Both the position numbers and the translations under genes were made by a program. DNA of 25,990 nucleotides, from assembly GCF_051967575.1 (NCBI RefSeq), contig NZ_JBQCJW010000042.1:1-25990 (forward strand). The letters run 5' to 3'. Under the pieces are notes generated by a model, which did no database searches, had not been told where the DNA came from, and saw only the letters and a list, made by a program, of their open reading frames with translations. This DNA is from Solibacillus silvestris_B. Lineage in GTDB: Bacteria > Bacillota > Bacilli > Bacillales_A > Planococcaceae. Positions 7,924 to 15,957 of the stretch are shown piece by piece (positions within the stretch are counted from its first letter, which is position 1; each line of letters opens with the position of its first letter).

Positions 7924-10900
7924 AATCCGTTTCACAAATGTTGTATATGAAGGCGGCAATAAACGTTACGCAGATGAGATTTTTCATTTTCACGGCGAAA
8001 ATAGTGCCATCGTTTTAGAAAATGGTGGGGGTAAAACTGTATTTATTCAAACAGCATTACAGGCGATTTTACCGCATACGGCACTCGCCAATCGAAAGGT
8101 GAAGGACACGTTTTCATTTGACGACGGTCCGGCACATATTGCCATTGAGTGGATTAAAAATGATCGACCGCGTATGTATGCCTTAACAGTAATCACGATT
8201 TTCCCGCACCAAAACGCGATTGACTCGTATCGTTACGTTTATGAATATGGCCCAAATGATGCAAACAGTATCGAGCATTTGCCGTTTACCCATGAAACGG
8301 CGAAGCACCAAAAGCGCATCGCAAGTCATGCAGAAATGAAAGAATACTACACGACGATGAGCCAAAAAAATCAGCTGGCGAATACGTTTTCGACGATTAC
8401 AGGCTTTACGGAATATATCGAGAAAAACTTCCAGATTATTGCAGATGAATGGAGAAGTATTAGTACGATCAACGCTGCAGAAGGCGATGTTGAAAAGTTT
8501 TTTGAAGCTTGCCCGACAGAAAAAGCGCTATATGAAAAACTATTAATTCCTACCGTTGAGCAATCGATTGCTGCTTTTGAAAAGCATCAGTTTGTCGATA
8601 TTTTTGAGAAACATCGCGATAAATTCAAGCTGCTCAAGCAGTTAAATGCACAGCTGAAAGAATATGATTTAATTCAACAGCAGCTAGCTGCCTATGTGAA
8701 TGACGTCCACGTATTGCATGAATTTCAGGAGCAGTATGACGTAGAAAAGCAAAGAATGAAGGCATATTTTGAACTGTTAAGTGCAGCTATTCAAAAAAAT
8801 ATTGAGCAGCTAAAGGCTGCAGACGAACAGCAGCTTCAGCTGGACGAGCACGGACAGCAGCTAGAAGTGAAACAAAAAAGCTATGCGATTGCACTGATGG
8901 AAGAGGCACTGCTTGCGTTAACGGCTAGTTATGAAACTTTGCAGCAGGAAGTTACAGCGCTGCAAACAAAGTTAGAGCAGCAGGAGCGGCATTTCGGAAA
9001 TATTAAATATGCCAAAGAAAAAAATCTCCTCAAGCAAGCGCAGCAACAGCAACAGTTGTTTGAGCATGAGCTTAAGCAAATGGACGCACAATATTCGACG
9101 GAACAGCTGCTTGATCAACTGGATGAAGTGAAAGCGAAGCTACGCGGCGATTGGTTAACAGTGGAGCAGCAATACGAGCAGCAGCGAAAAGGTTTACAGC
9201 GTGAAACGCGACAAAAGAAAGATATGCTAGAGCAGCAGCAGAGACTATTGGAAAATATACGTGAGCAGCGTCAGCAATTGCAGAAAGCGATTACGGAAAT
9301 TCAAGCAAATATTAAATTCAACACAAAGCAAAGCGATGCTGAGGCAAAAGAAATTTTTGAAAATGATGTGCAACGCCAGCAACCGACACTCGAGCTGAGA
9401 ACGCTGTGGACAGAGGAGTCACAAGCAATTGATGAACGGGTTGTCACGTTGAAAAATGAAAAAAAGCAGCTCGAGCTTACGAAGCAGCAACATGAACAGC
9501 GATTAGAAGCACTACGTAGTGAGCTCCTGCAATTAAATACAGAAGAAACGAAAATGGCCGAAAAAATTGAAGCGATTGAAGCAGTTGAACAAAAGCTAGT
9601 TGCACAATTGTCGACAGTTCTCCCGCGCGTTTCTGAAAAAACATCGCTTTATTTAAAAGAAGCAACATTATTACATGATTTATCGCAGGCATTTGAAAAA
9701 AAGCGGCAATTATACGCAGAGAAGCTATACGAGGAACGACTTGCTCTTCGTCATGTAGATGATTACGGACAGCAGCAAACATTTTTTGCGGACCCGTATA
9801 TTGCGAAGAAAATCCCTGTTTGGAGTCAGCGCTTTAGCTACTTGGAAACGGCAATCGATTATGCGTTAGGGGATGATCAGCTTCAATTTGACACAGCGTT
9901 GTTAGCAATCACACTCATTACGACGGAGGAAGAAAAGCCGAAGCTTGAGCAACTCGTATTGGATGCAGCAAAATATTTAACATATCCGATTCAAATTTGG
10001 ACATTACCGCAAGTCGTTGCGATTGGCCAAGGCAAGCCAGAGCCAACGACAGAGCTTTTACAGCCAGCATTATGGCAGGAACTCGGTCACGCAGAAGCAT
10101 TTAAACAATGGCAACAGCAAGCGGCCAATATCGCGGGAAATATTAAAAAAGAGCGCGAGAATGCGGACGAACAGCGCTCAAATTTAAAAGCATTGCTCAG
10201 CCAATTGCAAGATTTCTATGCCCAATATCCGCAAGCTCATTTTCAGCGATTACAGGAGCAACTAAAAACGGTGCAAAGTAAAACGTATGAAGTGAAGCAT
10301 GAGAAAGGGGCTTTAACAAAATCAGTTGCGGGCACGGATGAACAGGTAAGAAACTTAGCCAATAAGATTAGCACACAAAGCCAATTAAAAAAATATTACG
10401 ATGATAAAATTGATAAGCTATTAAAGTACGACAAGCTTTTAAAGGAATTACATCAGCTACAGCGGCAGTTAGTGCTGGAGCAACAAAAGCTTGATGCGGA
10501 GAATAAACAATTTACACAAGCCGGCAAAGAGCAAGAAACGTTAGTAAATGACTTAGCAGCGCTGAAAGATCGCACTCATGGGGTGGAACGAGATTATAAC
10601 GTGCTCATTGCAACGCGGCATTTATATAAGCAGGTCGAAGGCTATACACCGAAATTTACAGACGAGAGCTACGACGTTTTAGCGCAGCAATACGGTCAGA
10701 TCGACAACCAAATAAACGGTATTATTTCAAGTCGTCAGCAATTGGAAAAGCAAATTGCACAGCAGCAAAAGTATATTCAGCAACACGAAAAAGAAATGAA
10801 ACATATTGAAACTGAATATGACGCGTTAGACGAGCAATTTGTACTGCCGCTAGACTATGAACGTCAGCTTGAGCAATTGCCGGCAGCGAATAAACGCTTA

Positions 10901-12301
10901 CGTGAGGATAGGATGATCGTTGCGAAAAAGCGCGAGCAAGCGAAAGAACAAAAAGATAAGCATGAGGGTGCATTACTGAAAAAGCGCGAGGAGCTCGATC
11001 AGTGTATTCAATTTGATGTCCCATTACCGACTGTTCAATACCAGCTCGAGGAAGAAGCAAAACGTTTACAGCTACAGCAAAATCAGCTTTCAAAAACGAA
11101 AAGCTCTTTACTGAAAGAAAAAGAGCAAGCAGAAAAACTAGCGCAGAAATTACAAATTTTAAACGCAGAAAATGGCTTTTTAACAGAGTTAATTACCCCG
11201 ATGAGCTTAACGGCTGAGGAGGAAAATGATTTCGGGTATCGCCAGCAGCATTTTATCGAACGAACGACAAAACAATTAGCAAGCTGCAAAAAATCAATCG
11301 AACGACAACAAAAAATAGTAGCAGACAGTAAAGGCCGATTCATTCAACATTGTCAGCAAAACGTATCAGAAGTACGCCTCCGCAATACGATTATTGATGG
11401 GGTGAAAGTAAAACATCAGTACAACGACCTTCTGAAGCATCAGCAGGAAATGGAAAAGACGATTCACATCAGTCGCCAATATGCAGAAAAAGATATTAAA
11501 AAGCATGATGAAGATTTAGTGCAGTTCGTACAACGCGTACACATTCATTTACGAAAAGTAGTGGATGAATTAAAGCATATTCCTCGTAAAACAAAAGTTT
11601 CTGTTGACGGTGAAGATATGCCGATTTATCGTTTTACGATTCCGGAATGGACGGACGAGGAAGGACTTGCTCAAATTCGCACACGTGTGGAATGGATTAT
11701 CGAACAGCTTGAGCAGCTCGAAAGCCGTACAGTCGACGAGCAAGAAGGCAAGCAAAAGAGTCGCAAGCAGCTCGAGGAATGGCTAAGTACTGTTCAATTA
11801 CTACGCTACATTACGCAGCATAAAGAATGGCGCGTAGCCTGTCGCAAAGTAATGAACGACAATCGCATTTCATCCAAGTATGAGACGTGGAGCCGTTCAA
11901 ATGCTTGGTCGGGCGGTGAAAAATGGAGCAAAAATATGGCGCTATTTTTAGGGGTGCTTAATTACGTTGCTGAAAAACGTCAATTAATTGCATCGAAGCA
12001 AAAATCCCGGACAGTTATTTTGGATAACCCGTTCGGTAAAGCGTCCAGCGATCATGTATTAAGTCCGGTATTTTTCATCGCAAAACAATTAGGCTTCCAA
12101 ATTATCGCGCTAACGGCACATGTGGAAGGGAAGTTTTTACACGATTACTTCCCAGTCGTGTATAGCTGTCGTTTACGCTCTGCTGTAGGAACGGACAAGC
12201 TCGTGATGGAAACAAAAAAAACGATGCACCAAGCTTTCTTCCGCGATCATAACGAAGATGCCGAGGAAACGGTACAAATCGAACAGCTTAAATTATTTTA
12301 A
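7907..12301 (+). CDS. jetC: Wadjet SMC-like motor ATPase JetC (MukB-like)
   Basis: 1464 residues from ATG 7907, which has AAAGGAGG 6 bases upstream; an earlier in-frame start at 7877 lacks one. JetC dimerises, extrudes DNA loops by ATP hydrolysis and presents circular plasmids to JetD. Walker A is LENGGGKT at residues 37-44, with Leu instead of the first Gly. Long Gln/Glu/Lys-rich coiled coils flank a non-coiled hinge-like region at about 625-735. The C-terminal head carries the signature WSGGEK (1334-1339), Walker B VILDNPFGKASS (Asp1373, with Asn1374 where most SMC proteins have the catalytic Glu) and an H-loop-like ALTAH. Asn at that place is, as I recall, shared with close relatives, so I do not call the protein inactive. 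The gene is full length with no frameshift. It ends the operon. Confidence 0.9.
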   Translation: MPTISKIRFTNVVYEGGNKRYADEIFHFHGENSAIVLENGGGKTVFIQTALQAILPHTALANRKVKDTFSFDDGPAHIAIEWIKNDRPRMYALTVITIFPHQNAIDSYRYVYEYGPNDANSIEHLPFTHETAKHQKRIASHAEMKEYYTTMSQKNQLANTFSTITGFTEYIEKNFQIIADEWRSISTINAAEGDVEKFFEACPTEKALYEKLLIPTVEQSIAAFEKHQFVDIFEKHRDKFKLLKQLNAQLKEYDLIQQQLAAYVNDVHVLHEFQEQYDVEKQRMKAYFELLSAAIQKNIEQLKAADEQQLQLDEHGQQLEVKQKSYAIALMEEALLALTASYETLQQEVTALQTKLEQQERHFGNIKYAKEKNLLKQAQQQQQLFEHELKQMDAQYSTEQLLDQLDEVKAKLRGDWLTVEQQYEQQRKGLQRETRQKKDMLEQQQRLLENIREQRQQLQKAITEIQANIKFNTKQSDAEAKEIFENDVQRQQPTLELRTLWTEESQAIDERVVTLKNEKKQLELTKQQHEQRLEALRSELLQLNTEETKMAEKIEAIEAVEQKLVAQLSTVLPRVSEKTSLYLKEATLLHDLSQAFEKKRQLYAEKLYEERLALRHVDDYGQQQTFFADPYIAKKIPVWSQRFSYLETAIDYALGDDQLQFDTALLAITLITTEEEKPKLEQLVLDAAKYLTYPIQIWTLPQVVAIGQGKPEPTTELLQPALWQELGHAEAFKQWQQQAANIAGNIKKERENADEQRSNLKALLSQLQDFYAQYPQAHFQRLQEQLKTVQSKTYEVKHEKGALTKSVAGTDEQVRNLANKISTQSQLKKYYDDKIDKLLKYDKLLKELHQLQRQLVLEQQKLDAENKQFTQAGKEQETLVNDLAALKDRTHGVERDYNVLIATRHLYKQVEGYTPKFTDESYDVLAQQYGQIDNQINGIISSRQQLEKQIAQQQKYIQQHEKEMKHIETEYDALDEQFVLPLDYERQLEQLPAANKRLREDRMIVAKKREQAKEQKDKHEGALLKKREELDQCIQFDVPLPTVQYQLEEEAKRLQLQQNQLSKTKSSLLKEKEQAEKLAQKLQILNAENGFLTELITPMSLTAEEENDFGYRQQHFIERTTKQLASCKKSIERQQKIVADSKGRFIQHCQQNVSEVRLRNTIIDGVKVKHQYNDLLKHQQEMEKTIHISRQYAEKDIKKHDEDLVQFVQRVHIHLRKVVDELKHIPRKTKVSVDGEDMPIYRFTIPEWTDEEGLAQIRTRVEWIIEQLEQLESRTVDEQEGKQKSRKQLEEWLSTVQLLRYITQHKEWRVACRKVMNDNRISSKYETWSRSNAWSGGEKWSKNMALFLGVLNYVAEKRQLIASKQKSRTVILDNPFGKASSDHVLSPVFFIAKQLGFQIIALTAHVEGKFLHDYFPVVYSCRLRSAVGTDKLVMETKKTMHQAFFRDHNEDAEETVQIEQLKLF

Positions 12302-12343
12302 GGTTCGCAGCAAAAATAGCGTTCGTTACGAAAAAAATAAAAA

Positions 12344-12371
12344 ACGCTTTCTCCTTCGCCGGGGAAAGCGT
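12344..12371 (-). terminator. Hairpin downstream of jetC, T-tract on the minus strand
   Basis: Arms at 12344-12354 and 12361-12371 (ACGCTTTCTCC / GGGGAAAGCGT, one G-T pair) enclose a 6-base loop TTCGCC. On the plus strand no T run follows. On the minus strand the stem is followed by TTTTTATTTTTTTC, so the strong terminator faces leftward. It may still slow or end jetC transcription by structure alone. Confidence 0.6.
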
Positions 12372-12508
12372 CTGTTCTCTGAAAATTGCCGCGGCTTCAG
12401 TAGTGCGTTCTATATAGCGATCAAAACGCTTAATTAGGAAGAAGATTATTTGGAAGCAAAGCGGCTGTGCCTCATGTATAATAAAGGAAAATTTAGGGGG
12501 CAAGATTG

Positions 12509-13222
12509 ATGCTAGTGGCAACACATACACCAAATATGACAGGTGTTTTACTTTCGGGGGATCCGGAAGATTTTCGAATGCTATACGATTCGCTGCATAT
12601 GATTGTTGGTGATGCAGGAGATTATGTGGAAGATGGACCGGCAATCCGCATTTTAGGCGTTTGCTATGATATTAGACATACATTTATGGGGCACCGTAAT
12701 GCAGCTTATAAAGAACACGGATTTGATGACGAACAATTAGCCTTTTTATCACTCGTAGGACCGAAGCAAAATTTATACCTTTCATTTGAAACGCTTTGGC
12801 CCGAAATGCTTTATGTTGTCTTTTCATTAGAATCATTCATCCGTGATTATCAGAAAGCGCGCAAAGCTACTGCTTGGGATTCAAATATTGCGCAGGCACG
12901 TATTTTGCAGTCCGTTATTTTTAAGCTGGTGGAAGAAACGGTTACGCCAAGGCAGTTTACGAGCTTTAAAAAGTGGATTGCTGAAAATAGTGTAGAGAAA
13001 ATTTTATTTACTCAATATATTGATTACTTAAATAGTGAGTGGCACGAGATGGAGCTTGCGGAGCGTAAAAAGAAGTTTAATATTTTTGCCAAGCGTACAT
13101 GTCAGTTAACGCCAGATTATGAGCGCCAGCAAAAGCAAATAATTGAAGCGGCGATAGAGCATAATTGTCATCCTTCAGAAATTCGATATCCGTCCAATTT
13201 TTATGAGTATTTAGTGTGGTAA
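12509..13222 (+). CDS. DUF6904-like protein of unknown function
   Basis: 237 residues from ATG 12509, with AGGGGG 8 bases upstream. A TATAAT at 12477-12482 could be the -10 element, though no good -35 is visible. The start LVATHTPNMTGVLLSGDPED followed by FRMLYDSLHMIVGD, and the later YDIRHTFMGHRNA, match what I remember as the DUF6904 family, whose role is unknown to me. No signal peptide, membrane segment or catalytic signature stands out; a cytoplasmic helical protein is likely. It follows jetC on the same strand but is separated by about 200 bp containing a hairpin, so I do not include it in the Jet operon. A strong terminator hairpin lies just downstream. Confidence 0.7.
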   Translation: MLVATHTPNMTGVLLSGDPEDFRMLYDSLHMIVGDAGDYVEDGPAIRILGVCYDIRHTFMGHRNAAYKEHGFDDEQLAFLSLVGPKQNLYLSFETLWPEMLYVVFSLESFIRDYQKARKATAWDSNIAQARILQSVIFKLVEETVTPRQFTSFKKWIAENSVEKILFTQYIDYLNSEWHEMELAERKKKFNIFAKRTCQLTPDYERQQKQIIEAAIEHNCHPSEIRYPSNFYEYLVW

Positions 13223-13239
13223 ACACTGCCACAGAAACG

Positions 13240-13298
13240 AAAAGTACTAAGTGCAGCAACCAGTTCGTGTTGTTTTTTGCACCTAGTACTTTTTGGAA
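13240..13298 (+). terminator. Strong intrinsic terminator
   Basis: Arms at 13240-13255 (AAAAGTACTAAGTGCA) and 13278-13293 (TGCACCTAGTACTTTT) match at 15 of 16 positions, with a smaller inner stem GCAAC/GTTGT. The long stem ends in TTTTT. A-rich and T-rich outer ends make it likely bidirectional. Confidence 0.85.
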
Positions 13299-13312
13299 TG
13301 CGGGAGGGGAAA

Positions 13313-13723
13313 GTGATAATAAATTACCTGAATATTAATGGTTATAATGTTAGAGTGGATGTTGATCGAACAAAAGAATTATATGAACCACTTCCACTCG
13401 TGTCAGATGAAGCGCATTGTGGATGTGCTGATTGTTATTATTATATAAAAGCCATTACTTGTACATCATCGGCAATTCAAGAATATTTTAGGCAGTTTGG
13501 AATTGATCCAAGGAAAGAAGCCAACGTTTGGATGGCTGCTGAATTTGACGACGGTGCTCTTTTGTATATCGTAGATTACCGCTTTGTTGGAGAAATAGAA
13601 GGTACTGAACAAATAGGATGGATAGAAATTGATAATGCAAAATTTAGTTTAACCAATTATCCAAGTTTACAAGCGCCCATGATTGAATTCCAAGTTGAAA
13701 TACTGTTTCGTCATTGCACGTAG
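13313..13723 (+). CDS. Hypothetical protein with a CxC..C motif
   Basis: 136 residues. GTG 13313 lies a few bases after GGGAGGGG (13302-13309), and no better start exists. The upstream in-frame part runs through the terminator and is not coding. The N-terminus reads INYLNINGYNVRVDVDRTKE; a cysteine cluster follows in HCGCADCYYYIKAI. A soluble alpha/beta-like body (WMAAEFDDGALLYIVDYRFV) comes next. The three closely spaced cysteines could bind metal or be structural. Similar small proteins occur in Firmicute accessory regions, sometimes beside polymorphic-toxin loci, but I cannot name the family and see no toxin partner here. Confidence 0.6.
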   Translation: MIINYLNINGYNVRVDVDRTKELYEPLPLVSDEAHCGCADCYYYIKAITCTSSAIQEYFRQFGIDPRKEANVWMAAEFDDGALLYIVDYRFVGEIEGTEQIGWIEIDNAKFSLTNYPSLQAPMIEFQVEILFRHCT

Positions 13724-13744
13724 GACCTACACTTTTCTACTTTG

Positions 13745-14075
13745 TGAAATTATTCGTATTCGCACAACTCAATGAAACCGAAAGTCTGCGTGCTGTCAAT
13801 GATACGTTATTTTCAGACCACCTACAAAAAGTGACCGACTTAGAATCGATTGGAAAATTGGAAATCATTAATGGAGAATCAGATAAGATATATTCAAAGA
13901 CTGTAAATTTTAAAGTTAAATCCATTTTCATCCGAGTGAAGCTACGGTGGAAGCAATAGAGCGCAACAAATTTTTTGAGGAAGAAATGCAATCTATAAAG
14001 CTGCCGTCCTTTTCAATTGAAAAGACCACTAAAGATAATCGAAGTGAGCCATGTGTAATTCATGCACCGGTTGCG
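13745..14075 (+). pseudogene. Small gene with an apparent frameshift, unknown function
   Basis: From a GTG at 13745 one frame reads KLFVFAQLNETESLRAVNDT and on to NFKVKS near 13921, then becomes basic and stops at 13957-13959. The frame one base over takes up protein-like sequence from about 13923: HFHPSEATVEAIERNKFFEE, then EMQSIKLPSF. Together they suggest one protein of about 110 residues broken by an indel near 13920. There is no convincing ribosome binding site. I do not recognise it. The second frame runs on into the downstream repeat array. Confidence 0.35.
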
Positions 14076-14120
14076 CAAACAGAAACCCCGCAGGACAGGC
14101 AAGCTTTCCGAAAAGTATCC

Positions 14121-14456
14121 AGCAGCCCGGGATTTTCTAATAAATTGCGCCAATGTTCTAATATCCCGAAATATCTTCTAATAAAAGTGAGATTTTCTAA
14201 TATAATCCTCAGTTCTTCTAATAAGCTCCCGATATCTGCTAATAAACGCCGCCGATGTTCTAATATCCGATGCAAATCTTCTAATAAGTCCGCCAGCTCT
14301 TCTAATAAAATCAGATACAACCTCCGCGCAACTTAACAAATAGCGCTTTCCACGGAAAAAAAGTCCAGCAACCCGAGATTTTCTAATAAACCCCGATAAA
14401 ATTCTAATAACCCAGGCAATTCTTCTAATACTCGCCCAAACTTTTCTAATAAAACC
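14121..14456. repeat. 21-bp-period array of TTCTAATA, two blocks
   Basis: TTCTAATA, usually TTCTAATAA, occurs at 14135, 14156, 14176, 14195, 14216, 14237 (as TGCTAATA), 14258, 14279, 14300, then 14381, 14402, 14423 and 14444. Spacing is 21 bp except for 20 and 19 early on and an 81-bp gap between blocks. The roughly 12 bases between copies vary but are C/G-richer than the conserved part. 21 bp is two helical turns, so all copies face the same side of the DNA. It is also seven codons: on the minus strand the array reads as heptads such as LLEELAD, LLEDLHR and LLENPGL. No ribosome binding site supports a gene on either strand. Each block opens with the same leader, CCAGCARCCCGRGATT. Confidence 0.85.
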
Positions 14457-14562
14457 CCGCAGTACCAGCTGAAGAATCAGGTTCTCAGCTGATCCTCCTT
14501 AGTTTAGGTCAGGGATATGGATTTTTACGGTAAAATGATTGTCGAAGGGAGGAGAGATTATT

Positions 14563-14673
14563 ATGAAAAAAGTTTTATTAAGTATAAGTATCTTATTCTG
14601 TCTGGTTACAATAGTAGGGTGCAGTGAACAGGAGAAAACGGTAAAAGGCGAATTCCTTTCGTATGCAATATAA
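14563..14673 (+). CDS. Very short lipoprotein, possibly truncated
   Basis: 36 codons from ATG 14563, with GGGAGGAG about 7 bases upstream. The product is MKKVLLSISILFCLVTIVGC followed by 16 residues. Lys-Lys, a hydrophobic core and IVGC (Cys20) form a classic lipoprotein signal, so Cys20 should be lipidated and the remainder placed outside the membrane. The mature peptide would be only 17 residues including the cysteine. It may be a remnant of a longer lipoprotein cut by a stop after FLSYAI, or a genuine small lipoprotein. A terminator follows within 25 bp, which supports a complete short unit. TAAAAT at 14531-14536 is a possible -10 element. Confidence 0.55.
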   Translation: MKKVLLSISILFCLVTIVGCSEQEKTVKGEFLSYAI

Positions 14674-14695
14674 ACACCTGACAAACGCACCAAAA

Positions 14696-14748
14696 TACCC
14701 TCAAGTCCCGCACTGAATGGGATATGAGGGTATATATATTTCTTTTTG
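14696..14748. terminator. Bidirectional terminator between convergent genes
   Basis: TACCCTCA at 14696-14703 pairs with TGAGGGTA at 14725-14732, with an inner GTCCC/GGGAT stem. The plus side is followed by TATATATTTCTTTTT. It lies between the rightward lipoprotein gene and the leftward SDR gene and can serve both. Confidence 0.7.
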
Positions 14749-14754
14749 TTGCAT

Positions 14755-15486
14755 CTACATGGCGGGTTTAATGACCAGTTCGCTTACATCGACATACTCC
14801 GGCTGTTCCAGTGCATAGACAATCGCACGAGCAATCGTCATGGCTGGCAGTGTGGTACGTCGGTATTCCTTCATCATTTCCTTTGCCTCGTGATCAGTAA
14901 TGCTCTCAGCCAGTTCTGATTCCGTTACGCCCGGCGATACAAGGGTCACACGGATGCCTTGCCCTGCTGTCTCTTGCCGCAAACCGTCTGTTATGGCACG
15001 TACGGCATACTTGGTTGCGCAGTAGACAGCTGCTGTCGGGGTTACTTCGTAGGCACCGATGGAAGCGATATTGATAAAATGTCCGAAGCCTTGTTTTTTC
15101 ATGAGTGGAAGACCTGTGGCAATGCCATGAAGAACACCTCGAATATTGACATCAATCATTCGGTTCCATTCCTCGATCTTCAATGCTTCCATTGAAGAGA
15201 GGGGCATCACACCGGCATTGTTAATAACAGCGTCCACTCGTCCGAAACGACTTTGCGCTACTTCCATAATCGCCTCCATCTGTGTCAGTTCGGTTACATC
15301 AAGCTGCTGAACGACTACAGAACCGCCATCCGACTGAATGTCAGATGCCAATGCCTCCAGTCTTTCTGTACGTCTTGCCCCGATGACCACATGAACTCCT
15401 AAGCTTGCGAGCAGTCGAGCTGTTGCTTCACCAATTCCGCTGCTTGCTCCCGTAATCACCACTACTTTTCCATTAAGTATAGACAT
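14755..15486 (-). CDS. Short-chain dehydrogenase/reductase (SDR)
   Basis: 243 residues, a classical SDR oxidoreductase using NAD(P)(H). The cofactor motif TGASSGIG is at 12-19 and Arg38-Arg39 after the second strand suggests NADP preference. NNAG is at 89-92, and the catalytic set is Asn114, Ser142, Tyr155, Lys159 (YCATK). Length is normal and all key residues are present, so the enzyme should be active; the substrate cannot be read from sequence. The start ATG overlaps the stop of the upstream Atu4866-like gene (TAATG), so the two are one operon, divergent from an AraC-type regulator that probably controls it. SDR genes paired with Atu4866-like proteins and AraC regulators are a recurring arrangement in bacteria, as I remember it. 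Confidence 0.9.
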   Translation of the reverse strand: MSILNGKVVVITGASSGIGEATARLLASLGVHVVIGARRTERLEALASDIQSDGGSVVVQQLDVTELTQMEAIMEVAQSRFGRVDAVINNAGVMPLSSMEALKIEEWNRMIDVNIRGVLHGIATGLPLMKKQGFGHFINIASIGAYEVTPTAAVYCATKYAVRAITDGLRQETAGQGIRVTLVSPGVTESELAESITDHEAKEMMKEYRRTTLPAMTIARAIVYALEQPEYVDVSELVIKPAM

Positions 15487-15761
15487 TATTCCTTGCTCCC
15501 TTCACGCTCTTCTTCCAAATAAAGCACCATGCCGGCATGATAAAGCACACCGTCGATAAAATCACCATCAGCTGTAAAGCCTGTATCATCGACATATTCG
15601 ATATGGTTGCCTTCGATGGTATAGCTGCCTTGATAGGCGCTTTTGCGGTTTCCACGGGCCTCATCGTATCGCCCGTTCGGTAGCAGCTCGTGTCGAATAT
15701 AGCCGTCTGCGGTAACCCACATGCCCACATAGGGATGAGAATTTACATATTCTGTTGTCAT
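15486..15761 (-). CDS. Atu4866-like domain protein
   Basis: 91 residues from ATG 15761, 8 bases after AAAGGAG. A closer ATG at 15767 is followed at once by a stop codon. The body HPYVGMWVTADGYIRHELLP, GRYDEARGN, SAYQGSYTIEG and DDTGFTADGDFIDGVLYHAG matches the Atu4866 family, a small lipocalin-like beta-barrel fold often found beside oxidoreductases. Its biochemical role is not known to me; binding a small ligand or substrate of the partner SDR is an inference. It is first in a two-gene operon with the SDR gene, joined by a TAATG overlap. The longer in-frame extension to 15923 lacks a binding site and is probably untranslated. Confidence 0.8.
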   Translation of the reverse strand: MTTEYVNSHPYVGMWVTADGYIRHELLPNGRYDEARGNRKSAYQGSYTIEGNHIEYVDDTGFTADGDFIDGVLYHAGMVLYLEEEREGSKE

Positions 15762-15936
15762 TTCATAATCTCCTTTCACAATTAAACAATGGATGGCACC
15801 CGGATTTGGGCAGGACTGAAATGTAAATAGAGTGAGCGAAAGTGCCCATATTAGCTGATTAATCAATTCTTTCCCCCCGATTGAAGTGTCTGACCATAAA
15901 TTCATTATGAACCTTTGGGGCAAAGGGGAGGTAGTC

Positions 15937-15957
15937 GGTAATTATACAATAATTGCC
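15937..15957. promoter_or_regulatory. 21-bp near-palindromic operator
   Basis: AATTAT (15940-15945) and ATAATT (15949-15954) are perfect inverted arms around ACA, extended by outer GG/CC. The site overlaps the -35 element of the regulator gene's promoter and lies between the divergent regulator and SDR operons. It is a likely binding site of the AraC-type protein or another regulator. Confidence 0.5.

Noticed and set aside
10722..11093. 123-residue ORF antisense to jetC
   Set aside because: It is a shadow of the repetitive Gln-codon-rich coiled-coil coding sequence; no binding site or family resemblance.
14060..14320. Minus-strand leucine-rich coiled-coil protein
   Set aside because: The heptad pattern follows automatically from the 21-bp DNA period, both strands give heptads, and there is no ribosome binding site. 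I treat the DNA repeat as primary.
14121..14456. CRISPR array
   Set aside because: The conserved unit is only 8-9 bp and the variable part about 12 bp, far below CRISPR repeat and spacer lengths; no cas genes are nearby.
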